DNA from: Nematostella vectensis
Taxonomy: Eukaryota; Cnidaria; Anthozoa; Actiniaria; Edwardsiidae
DNA: 64,000 nucleotides
Direction of reading: 5' to 3'
NCBI RefSeq assembly: GCF_932526225.1
Contig: NC_064043.1
Location: forward strand, 15,872,085 to 15,936,084
Position numbers and translations under genes: made by a program. The notes beneath the pieces are model-generated. The model searched no databases. It was given only the letters and a program-made list of their open reading frames with translations, and was not told where the DNA came from. How positions within the stretch are numbered: position 1 is the first letter of the stretch; every line of letters starts with the position of its first letter. This document shows positions 1-7,967 of this stretch, piece after piece.

Positions 1-232
1 TTGTTCAGAGCAGAAACAGACGAGACATAATTTACAAAGGATCACCCATTTATTCTCTTATCTGTATCACAAGACACGAGAAGATCAGATGAAAACACGA
101 TTTTTCTCATTATAACTTGATAGATTATTTAATTTTTTCTATTATAATTATTGATGAAAGAATTGCTTTAAAAGGAAATGAAAGCTCGGCATATATAAGC
201 CTTGTATAAATAGGGCACCCTTTTAAGGCCAA
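1..232 (+). repeat. Tail of a 466-bp short module plus TATA-like region
   Basis: This corresponds to 3865-4096 of the first complete short module, recognised by the 'ctgtatcacaagacac' sequence and the 'gaaaacacgattt' junction. It shows the window opens inside an s module. The otherwise common AATAAA just before the TATA-like box reads AATGAA here (near 178). Confidence 0.9.
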
Positions 233-1932
233 TGTACAGGCTTGGCATCTTGAAGCGCGAAGCCACAAATATAATTGAGTTAACTAGTATGCAAGTAAAC
301 TTTTGCCCTTGTGTAATTAGCGATTTTCAGATGAAGAAAAATTCTAACTATAACATTAAAAAAGAAAGAATGATAAGAACAGTGACCTCCTTCCAAGAAG
401 TTAAGGCAGAGCAATTCACAATTCGCAGTTTTTCATTTTTTTATATCTTCTCTCAATCGTTTGATTGCTTTGTTCAGAGCAGAAACAGACGAGACATAAT
501 TTACAAAGGATCACCCATTTATTGTCTCTTATCTGATTCACAAGACACGAGAAGGTCAGATGAAAAAAAGATTATATAACTATAAAATTAAAACAGAACG
601 AATGATAACAGTACCATCTTCTTCGTGGCGTGTGCTACCTTATAGGAAACAGAGAAGTCCCAAGTATCTGAGAAACCACCTGCGATGTTAGTTGAAGATA
701 AAGAACAAGGACGGAAACGAAGTTAAAGAAAAACTTAAAAACATTTGAAAATCCTTTTGAATCTCATTTAGATATATTTAAAGAGTCAGACCGTGCGCAC
801 ATAGGATCCAGTCACATCCCTGAAACTGGTTTTTCAACTCACTTGCTTCTTCGTGGCGTGTGTTACCTAATAGCAAACAGAGAAGTCCCAAGTATGTGAG
901 ACTGATTTCTCGACTCTCACTTGCCTCTTCGTGGCGTGTCCTACTTTATAGCAAACAGGGAAGTCCAAAATATCAAGCGGTACTAGACCGCTTGTTGACG
1001 TTTCTGGTCGGGACTGGATACTCCCCCGGTTAAGGCTAAGCAGGACAATCAGATTGTGATGCCGAAATTTTTTGACCCGAGGGACCACATGCCTGCAAAC
1101 TCTTTTATGGCATCCAAGGCAGAGCACCAGATAATACTAGATGGGTGGCCAGTCTTCAGCAATACCCAGTCAAGCAAGCCAAAAAAAAAATATGGCATGT
1201 AGTCGTGGGTGGGGGTCTCCTTAGTTTACATGGCTGTTGTCACGTATTACAACGCCCCAGCGAAAGAACGATCTATCCATCACATTTATCTCTTTGAGAT
1301 CCTTTGTTTATATTGCCAGTTTGTTGGGAGAACGTGGCATCTCATCAACTAGTGAACACACTGCATCTTGAGGACTAGTGGTTAATCAAAGTCAAGCACT
1401 TCAATTTCCCATACAGTCGCCAACAATTCTTGTGACTGTACCCCAGCAGGCAAGGTCACCCCAGGTGGTGTACTGTATATTGGGGAACAAGGAGAATGGG
1501 CGGCCCCTGAACCCTGTCGGTTGTTCATAGAGTATTTCTTGGGCTGGGAAGTTCTTACCCTTGGTAAGTAGCTTTTCCCCTATCATTAACACATAATCTA
1601 AACATCCTATCTCAAAGATCCCAGGTACATTCGGAAAGCTAAAATCTTCAGGCTAAAAATAATAAACATAGGCTGAGCAAATACTCCAGTCCAAACCCAG
1701 TGAGAAAAAAAAGAGAACAAATCACTCGTTTGATTGCTTTGTTCACTGCAGTACCAGACCAGACATAATTTACAGATGAAGAATGAAGATGAAGAAATGA
1801 TTTTTATCATTGTAACTTAATAGATTATTTATTTTTTTCTATTATAATTATCGATGAGAGATATGCTTTAAGAAGAAATAAAAGCTCCGCAAATATAAGT
1901 TTTGTATCAATAGGGCACACTTTTAAGGCCAA
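233..1932 (+). repeat. Monomer U1, class B-like (1,700 bp)
   Basis: It carries the 'aaaaattctaac' 5' variant and the 'gggcggcccctg' 3' variant of class B, and follows the P2 (cggcatatataag) promoter-like haplotype. Private differences include 'gtgtaattag' (near 313), 'ccaagaagtt' (near 394), 'agtatgtgag' (near 891) and 'cacgtattac' (near 1241). Confidence 0.9.
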
Positions 1933-3630
1933 TGTACAGGCTTGGCATCTTGACGCGCGATTCCACAAATATAATTGAGTTAACTAGTATGCAAGTAAAC
2001 TTTTCCCCTTGTGTGATTAGCGATTTTCAGATGAAGAAACATTATAACTATAACATTAAAAAAGAAAGAATGATAACAGTAGCATCCTTCCAAGCAGTTA
2101 AGGCAGAAAAAATCACCATTCGCAGTTTTTCATTTTTTTATATCTTCTATCAATCGTTTGATTGCTTTGTTCAGAGCAGAAACAGACGAGACATAATTTA
2201 CAAAGGATCACCCATTTATTGTCTCTTATCTGATTCACAAGACACGAGAAGGTCAGATGAAAAAAAGATTATATAACTATAAAATTAAAACAGAAGGAAT
2301 GATAACAGTACCATCTTCTTCGTGGCGTGTGCTACCTTATAGGGAACAGAGAAATCCCAAGTATCTGAGAAACCACCTGCGATGTTAGTTGAAGATAAAG
2401 AACAAGGACGGAAACAAAGTTAAAAAAAAACTTAAAAAACATTTGAAAATCCTTTTGAATCTCATTTAGATATATTTAAAGAGTCAGACCGTGCGCACAT
2501 AGGATCCAGTCACATCCCTGAAACTGGTTTTTCAACTCACTTGCTTCTTCGTGGCGTGTGTTACCTAATAGCAAACAGAGAAGTCCCAAGTATCTGAGAC
2601 TGATTTCTCGACTCTCACTTGCCTCTTCGTGGCGTGTCCTACTTTATAGCAAACAGGGAAGTCCAAAATATCAAGCGGTACTAGACCGCTTGTTGACGTT
2701 TCTGGTCGGGACTGGATACTCCCCCGGTTAAGGCTAAGCAGGACAATCAGATTGTGATGCCGAAATTTTTTGACCCGAGGGACCACATGCCTGCAAACTC
2801 TTTTATGGCATCCAAGGCAGAGCACCAGATAATACTAGATGGGTGGCCAGTCTTCAGCAATACCCAGTCAAGCAAGCCAAAAAAAAAATATGGCATGTAG
2901 TCGTGGGTGGGGGTCTCCTTAGTTTACATGGCTGTTGTCACGCATTACAACGCCCCAGCGAAAGAACGATCTATCCATCACATTTATCTCTTTGAGATCC
3001 TTTGTTTATATTGCCAGTTTGTTGGGAGAACGTGGCATCTCATCAACTAGTGAACACACTGCATCTTGAGGACTAGTGGTTAATCAAAGTCAAGCACTTC
3101 AATTTCCCATACAGTCGCCAACAATTCTTGTGACTGTACCCCAGCAGGCAAGGTCACCCCAGGTGGTGTACTGTATATTGGGGAACAAAGGGAATGGGTG
3201 GCCAATGAACCCTGTCGGTTGTTCATAGAGTATTTCTTGGGCTGGGAAGTTCTTACCCTTGGTAAGTAGCTTTTCCCCTATCATTAACACATAATGTAAA
3301 CATCCTATCTCAAAGATCCCAGGTACCTTCGGAAAGCTAAAATCTTCAGGCTAAAAATAATGAACATAGGCTGAGCAAATACTCCAGTCCAAACCCAGTG
3401 AGAAAAAAAAGAGAACAAATCACTCGTTTGATTGCTTTGTTCACTCCAGTACCAGACCAGACATAATTTACAGATGAAGAATGAAGATGAAGAAATGATT
3501 TTTATCATTGTAACTTAATAGATTATTTATTTTTTTCTATTATAATTATCGATGAGATATATGCTTTAAGAAGAAATAAAAGCTCCGCAAATATAAGTTT
3601 TGTATCAATAGGGCACCCTTTTAAGGCCAA
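1933..3630 (+). repeat. Monomer U2, class A (1,698 bp)
   Basis: Class A marks are 'gcgattccac', 'gggaacagagaaatccc' near 2341, the run near 2422 before 'cttaaaaaac', 'gggtggccaatg' near 3194, and 'aataatgaac' with 'cactccagtacc' near the 3' end. It is preceded by the P1 haplotype with 'gggcacac'. Confidence 0.92.
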
Positions 3631-4096
3631 TGTACAGGCTTGGCATCTTGACGCGCGATTCCACAAATATAATTGAGTTAACTAGTATGCAAGTAAACTT
3701 TTGCCCTTGTGTGATTAGCGATTTTTAGATGAAGAAACATTATAACTATAACATTAAAAAAGAAAGAATGATAACAGTAGCATCCTTCCAAGCAGTTAAG
3801 GCAGAGCAATTCACCATTCGCAGTTGTTCATTTTTTTATATCTTCTCTCAATCGTTTGATTGCTTTGTTCAGAGCAGAAACAGACGAGACATAATTTACA
3901 AAGGATCACCCATTTATTCTCTTATCTGTATCACAAGACACGAAAAGATCAGATGAAAACACGATTTTTCTCATTATAACTTGATAGATTATTTAATTTT
4001 TTCTATTATAATTATTGATGAAAGAATTGCTTTAAAAGGAAATAAAAGCTCGGCATATATAAGCCTTGTATAAATAGGGCACCCTTTTAAGGCCAA
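3631..4096 (+). repeat. Short module s1 (466 bp)
   Basis: The module has the monomer 5' part to CAGATGAA at 3950-3957 and then jumps directly to the monomer 3' end (stem-loop remnant, AT-rich tract, P2 TATA-like region). The whole central and core part, about 1.24 kb, is missing. The ttttcagatg site reads 'tttttagatg' here. Confidence 0.92.
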
Positions 4097-5803
4097 TGTA
4101 CAGGCTTGGCATCTTGAAGCGCGAAGCCACAAATATAATTGAGTTAACTAGTATGCAAGTAAACTTTTCCCCTTGTGTGATTAGCGATTTTCAGATGAAG
4201 AAAAATTCTAACTATAACATTAAAAAAGAAAGAATGATAAGAACAGTGACCTCCTTCCAAGCAGTTAAGGCAGAGCAATTCACAATTCGCAGTTTTTCAT
4301 TTTTTTATATCTTCTCTCAATCGTTTGATTGCTTTGTTCAGAGCAGAAACAGACGAGACATAATTTACAAAGGATCACCCATTTATTGTCTCTTATCTGA
4401 TTCACAAGACAAGAGAAGGTCAGATGAAAAAAAGATTATATAACTATAAAATTAAAACAGAACGAATGATAACAGTACCATCTTCTTCGTGGCGTGTGCT
4501 ACCTTATAGGAAACAGAGAAGTCCCAAGTATCTGAGAAACCACCTGCGATGTTAGTTGAAGATAAAGAACAAGGACGGAAACGAAGTTAAAGAAAAACTT
4601 AAAAACATTTGAAAATACTTTTGAATCTCATTTAGATATATTTAAAGAGTCAGACCGTGCGCACATAGGATCCAGTCACATCCCTGAAACTGTTTTTTCA
4701 ACTCACTTGCTTCTTCGTGGCGTGTGTTACCTAATAGCAAACAGAGAAGTCCCAAGTATCTGAGACTGATTTCTCGACTCTCACTTGCCTCTTCGTGGCG
4801 TGTCCTACTTTATAGCAAACAGGGAAGTCCAAAATATCAAGCGGTACTAGACCGCTTGTTGACGTTTCTGGTCGGGACTGGATACTCCCCCGGTTAAGGC
4901 TAAGCAGGACAATCAGATTGTGATGCCGAAATTTTTTGACCCGAGGGACCACATGCCTGCAAACTCTTTTATGGCATCCAAGGCAGAGCACCAGATAATA
5001 CTAGATGGGTGGCCAGTCTTCAGCAATACCCAGTCAAGCAAGCCAAAAAAAAATATGGCATGTAGTCGTGGGTGGGGGTCTCCTTAGTTTACATGGCTGT
5101 TGTCACGCATTACAACGCCCCAGCGAAAGAACGATCTATCCATCACATTTATCTCTTTGAGATCCTTTGTTTATATTGCCAGTTTGTTGGGAGAACGTGG
5201 CATCTCATCAACTAGTGAACACACTGCATCTTGAGGACTAGTGGTTAATCAAAGTCAAGCACTTCAATTTCCCATACAGTCGCCAACAATTCTTGTGACT
5301 GTACCCCAGCAGGCAAGGTCACCCCAGGTGGTGTACTGTATATTGGGGAACAAGGAGAATGGGCGGCCCCTGAACCCTGTCGGTTGTTCATAGAGTATTT
5401 CTTGGGCTGGGAAGTTCTTACCCTTGGTAAGTAGCTTTTCCCCTATCATTAACACATAATCTAAACATCCTATCTCAAAGATCCCAGGTACATTCGGAAA
5501 GCTAAAATCTTCAGGCTAAAAATAATAAACATAGGCTGAGCAAATACTCCAGTCCAAACCCAGTGAGAAAAAAAAAGAGAACAAATCACTCGTTTGATTG
5601 CTTTGTTCACTGCAGTACCAGACCAGACATAATTTACAGATGAAGATGAAGAATGAAGATGAAGAAATGATTTTTATCATTGTAACTTAATATATTATTT
5701 CTTTTTTTTCTATTATAATTATCGATGAGAGATATGCTTTAAGAAGAAATAAAAGCTCCGCAAATATAAGTTTTGTATCAATAGGGCACCCTTTTAAGGC
5801 CAA
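4097..5803 (+). repeat. Monomer U3, class B (1,707 bp)
   Basis: Marks are 'gaagcgcgaagcc', 'aaaaattctaac', 'caagagaagg' near 4410, 'gaaaatacttttg' near 4611 and 'gggcggcccctg' near 5361. The following P1 region has the 'atatattatttc' variant near 5691. Confidence 0.92.
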
Positions 5804-5890
5804 TGTACAGGCTTGGCATCTTGACGCGCGATTCCACAAATATAATTGAGTTAACTAGTATGCAAGTAAACTTTTCCCCTTGTGTGATTA

Positions 5891-5908
5891 GCGATTTTCA
5901 GATGAAGA
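5891..5908 (+). other. TTTTCAG/ATGAAG splice-acceptor-like site
   Basis: 'gattttcagatgaag' resembles a eukaryotic 3' splice site directly before an ATG. It recurs in nearly all modules. s1-s4 have 'tttttagatg', which still ends in AG. No open frame of useful length follows the ATG, so it may be fortuitous. Confidence 0.2.
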
Positions 5909-6020
5909 AACATTATAACTATAACATTAAAAAAGAAAGAATGATAACAGTAGCATCCTTCCAAGCAGTTAAGGCAGAAAAAATCACCATTCGCAGTTTT
6001 TCATTTTTTTATATCTTCTA

Positions 6021-6076
6021 TCAATCGTTTGATTGCTTTGTTCAGAGCAGAAACAGACGAGACATAATTTACAAAG
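6021..6076 (+). repeat. Internal 55-bp duplicated segment, first copy
   Basis: It aligns without gaps to 7291-7346 with about seven mismatches in 52 bases, sharing 'tcgtttgattgctttgttca' and 'gacataatttaca'. Thus each monomer itself holds an old direct duplication 1,270 bp apart. Confidence 0.8.
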
Positions 6077-6185
6077 GATCACCCATTTATTGTCTCTTAT
6101 CTGATTCACAAGACACGAGAAGGTCAGATGAAAAAAAGATTATATAACTATAAAATTAAAACAGAAGGAATGATAACAGTACCAT

Positions 6186-6544
6186 CTTCTTCGTGGCGTG
6201 TGCTACCTTATAGGGAACAGAGAAATCCCAAGTATCTGAGAAACCACCTGCGATGTTAGTTGAAGATAAAGAACAAGGACGGAAACAAAGTTAAAAAAAA
6301 ACTTAAAAAACATTTGAAAATCCTTTTGAATCTCATTTAGATATATTTAAAGAGTCAGACCGTGCGCACATAGGATCCAGTCACATCCCTGAAACTGGTT
6401 TTTCAACTCACTTGCTTCTTCGTGGCGTGTGTTACCTAATAGCAAACAGAGAAGTCCCAAGTATCTGAGACTGATTTCTCGACTCTCACTTGCCTCTTCG
6501 TGGCGTGTCCTACTTTATAGCAAACAGGGAAGTCCAAAATATCA
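6186..6544 (+). repeat. Three direct ~50-bp boxes (reference unit)
   Basis: Diverged copies begin at 6186, 6415 and 6493, each with 'tcgtggcgtgt', a 'ctaxxttatag' or 'tacctaatag' step, 'aacagxgaagtcc' and a pyrimidine-purine end. Spacings are 229 and 78 bp. The same three boxes occur in every full monomer and are absent from s and t modules. Boxes 2 and 3 are most alike, suggesting a later local duplication. No function can be read from them. Confidence 0.85.
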
Positions 6545-6563
6545 AGCGGTACTAGACCGCTTG
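6543..6563 (+). other. Perfect hairpin, 8-bp stem and 5-nt loop (reference unit)
   Basis: CAAGCGGT (6543-6550), loop ACTAG, ACCGCTTG (6556-6563). It is present in every full monomer at +107 from the same landmark, for example 974-994, 2672-2692 and 63702-63722. The only variant seen (t at 14498) is in the loop, so the stem is intact everywhere. It could be an RNA structure, a cruciform or a protein site. Confidence 0.8.
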
Positions 6564-6573
6564 TTGACGTTTC

Positions 6574-6736
6574 TGGTCGGGACTGGATACTCCCCCGGTT
6601 AAGGCTAAGCAGGACAATCAGATTGTGATGCCGAAATTTTTTGACCCGAGGGACCACATGCCTGCAAACTCTTTTATGGCATCCAAGGCAGAGCACCAGA
6701 TAATACTAGATGGGTGGCCAGTCTTCAGCAATACCC
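6574..6736 (+). other. 5S-rRNA-like fragments in the monomer core (reference unit)
   Basis: Three short stretches resemble parts of the internal promoter half of eukaryotic 5S rRNA. They are a GGTCGGGACTGGATA-like stretch near 6576, GGCTAAGCAGG at 6603-6613 (A-box-like), and TAATACTAGATGGGTGGCC at 6701-6719 followed by AATACCC (C-box-like). In 5S rRNA the second and third lie about 30 nt apart, but here about 100 nt separate them, and the first stretch is out of order. It is therefore not an intact 5S gene. A decayed, interrupted 5S-derived element is possible, and chance similarity is not excluded. Confidence 0.3.
6635..6643 (+). other. Sm-site-like motif AATTTTTTG
   Basis: This matches the Sm-binding consensus of snRNAs. 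It lies between GATGCC (6627-6632) and GGCATC (6678-6683), which could pair. No recognisable snRNA body lies upstream, so I only note the motif. Class F and F' units keep it with one changed flanking base. Confidence 0.2.
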
Positions 6737-6759
6737 AGTCAAGCAAGCCAAAAAAAAAA
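6683..6759 (+). mobile_element. 77-bp A-tailed insert flanked by 8-bp direct repeats
   Basis: The segment ends in a run of ten A and is bracketed by TATGGCAT at 6675-6682 and 6760-6767. An A-tail plus a target-site-like duplication is the signature of a short, 5'-truncated retroposed RNA. The insert contains the 5S C-box-like stretch and, before it, GGCAGAGCACCAGA, which also looks like a tRNA D-arm. The A-run varies in length among units and is broken in class C (near 10625, 30968 and 53019). The eight-base flank is short, so the reading is tentative. Confidence 0.4.
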
Positions 6760-7122
6760 TATGGCATGTAGTCGTGGGTGGGGGTCTCCTTAGTTTACAT
6801 GGCTGTTGTCACGCATTACAACGCCCCAGCGAAAGAACGATCTATCCATCACATTTATCTCTTTGAGATCCTTTGTTTATATTGCCAGTTTGTTGGGAGA
6901 ACGTGGCATCTCATCAACTAGTGAACACACTGCATCTTGAGGACTAGTGGTTAATCAAAGTCAAGCACTTCAATTTCCCATACAGTCGCCAACAATTCTT
7001 GTGACTGTACCCCAGCAGGCAAGGTCACCCCAGGTGGTGTACTGTATATTGGGGAACAAAGGGAATGGGTGGCCAATGAACCCTGTCGGTTGTTCATAGA
7101 GTATTTCTTGGGCTGGGAAGTT

Positions 7123-7137
7123 CTTACCCTTGGTAAG
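7123..7137. other. Hairpin CTTACC-CTT-GGTAAG with splice-donor-like arms
   Basis: Because the stem is a perfect 6-bp inverted repeat, GTAAG occurs on both strands, with GGTAAGTAG on +. It is kept in all full monomers and also in the deleted t modules. Spliced-leader RNAs have a similar donor hairpin, but no short downstream Sm site of the right spacing is present on either strand. Confidence 0.45.
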
Positions 7138-7290
7138 TAGCTTTTCCCCTATCATTAACACATAATGTAAACATCCTATCTCAAAGATCCCAGGTACCTT
7201 CGGAAAGCTAAAATCTTCAGGCTAAAAATAATGAACATAGGCTGAGCAAATACTCCAGTCCAAACCCAGTGAGAAAAAAAAGAGAACAAA

Positions 7291-7346
7291 TCACTCGTTT
7301 GATTGCTTTGTTCACTCCAGTACCAGACCAGACATAATTTACAGAT
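7291..7346 (+). repeat. Internal 55-bp duplicated segment, second copy
   Basis: This is the partner of 6021-6076, placed just before the GATGAA tract. Classes A, s1-s4 neighbours and U28 have 'cactccag' where the others have 'cactgcag'. Confidence 0.8.
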
Positions 7347-7366
7347 GAAGAATGAAGATGAAGAAA
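7342..7366 (+). repeat. GATGAA microsatellite (reference unit)
   Basis: A tract of GATGAA/GAATGAA steps varies in number between classes: A and H units lack one GATGAA step present in B to F. It starts with CAGATGAA, the same octamer found at 5899 and 6125 in the unit. Confidence 0.7.
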
Positions 7367-7380
7367 TGATTTTTATCATT
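7365..7380. other. Terminal stem-loop AATGAT-TTTT-ATCATT
   Basis: This perfect 6-bp stem with a 4-nt loop lies near the end of most monomers, followed by an AT-rich tract of about 40 bp. Short modules have a degenerate form. It could act as a terminator-like or processing structure, but nothing else supports transcription ending here. Confidence 0.4.
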
Positions 7381-7445
7381 GTAACTTAATAGATTATTTA
7401 TTTTTTTCTATTATAATTATCGATGAGATATATGCTTTAAGAAGA

Positions 7446-7501
7446 AATAAAAGCTCCGCAAATATAAGTTTTGTATCAATAGGGCACCCTTTTAAGGCCA
7501 A
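7446..7501 (+). promoter_or_regulatory. P1 TATA-like region with upstream AATAAA
   Basis: AATAAA at 7446-7451 is followed by AATATAAG at 7461-7468 and 'tgtatcaataggg'. This is the alternative haplotype to P2, with a weaker TATA match and 'tatcgatgagag' upstream. It precedes A, C, D, G/H, s and t modules. AATAAA immediately before the box could mark the end of one transcript and the start of the next, but no transcript evidence exists here. Confidence 0.25.
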
Positions 7502-7967
7502 TGTACAGGCTTGGCATCTTGACGCGCGATTCCACAAATATAATTGAGTTAACTAGTATGCAAGTAAACTTTTGCCCTTGTGTGATTAGCGATTTTTAGA
7601 TGAAGAAACATTATAACTATAACATTAAAAAAGAAAGAATGATAACAGTAGCATCCTTCCAAGCAGTTAAGGCAGAGCAATTCACCATTCGCAGTTGTTC
7701 ATTTTTTTATATCTTCTCTCAATCGTTTGATTGCTTTGTTCAGAGCAGAAACAGACGAGACATAATTTACAAAGGATCACCCATTTATTCTCTTATCTGT
7801 ATCACAAGACACGAAAAGATCAGATGAAAACACGATTTTTCTCATTATAACTTGATAGATTATTTAATTTTTTCTATTATAATTATTGATGAAAGAATTG
7901 CTTTAAAAGGAAATAAAAGCTCGGCATATATAAGCCTTGTATAAATAGGGCACCCTTTTAAGGCCAA
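7502..7967 (+). repeat. Short module s2 (466 bp)
   Basis: It appears identical to s1 by eye at +3,871 bp, including 'tttttagatg' and 'gcagttgttc'. It therefore duplicated together with the A-s-B dimer. Confidence 0.92.
7920..7967 (+). promoter_or_regulatory. P2 TATA-like region
   Basis: TATATAAG (7927-7934) and TATAAATA (7940-7947) lie 20-40 bp before the module start and follow an AATAAA. P2 precedes modules 233, 4097, 7968, 13752, 15454, 17161, 18863, 24440, 28311, 34095, 35797, 37504, 39206, 43077, 48653, 56146, 57848, 59555 and 61257. The second box reads 'gcatacata' or 'gtatacata' in E and F. In AT-rich DNA such boxes arise by chance, so promoter function is unproven. Confidence 0.3.

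Larger units (their letters stand above)
5804..7501 (+). repeat. Monomer U4, class A (1,698 bp); reference unit
   Basis: It is nearly identical to U2 and is used here as the reference for internal landmarks: boxes at 6186, 6415 and 6493, hairpin 6543-6563, A-tailed insert 6683-6759, donor-like hairpin 7123-7137 and terminal stem-loop 7365-7380. Confidence 0.92.

Noticed and set aside
1933-3630. Monomer as a DNA transposon or insertion sequence
   Set aside because: No terminal inverted repeats, no transposase frame and no unique DNA between copies. Strict head-to-tail order fits tandem amplification.
5803-6147. Recurring 114-codon + strand frame starting ATGTAC
   Set aside because: The start codon is missing in many modules and frameshifts or early stops occur in G, H, E, F and s1-s4. 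The composition follows the AT-rich DNA and no family is recognisable.
6436-6696. Recurring 86-codon minus-strand frame as a protein gene
   Set aside because: It crosses boxes 2 and 3, the hairpin and the 5S-like part, has no recognisable domain, and its class variants mostly change residues. It is absent from s and t modules.
6574-6736. Functional 5S rRNA gene
   Set aside because: The A-like and C-like boxes are too far apart, the 5' third of 5S rRNA is not recognisable, and no T-run terminator follows on the + strand.
6683-6759. tRNA gene suggested by GGCAGAGCACCAGA
   Set aside because: No acceptor stem pairing, no GGTTCGA-type T-arm and no anticodon arm can be formed at the right distances.
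7100-7140. Spliced-leader RNA gene
   Set aside because: The donor-like hairpin is present, but no Sm site lies within the usual distance downstream on either strand.
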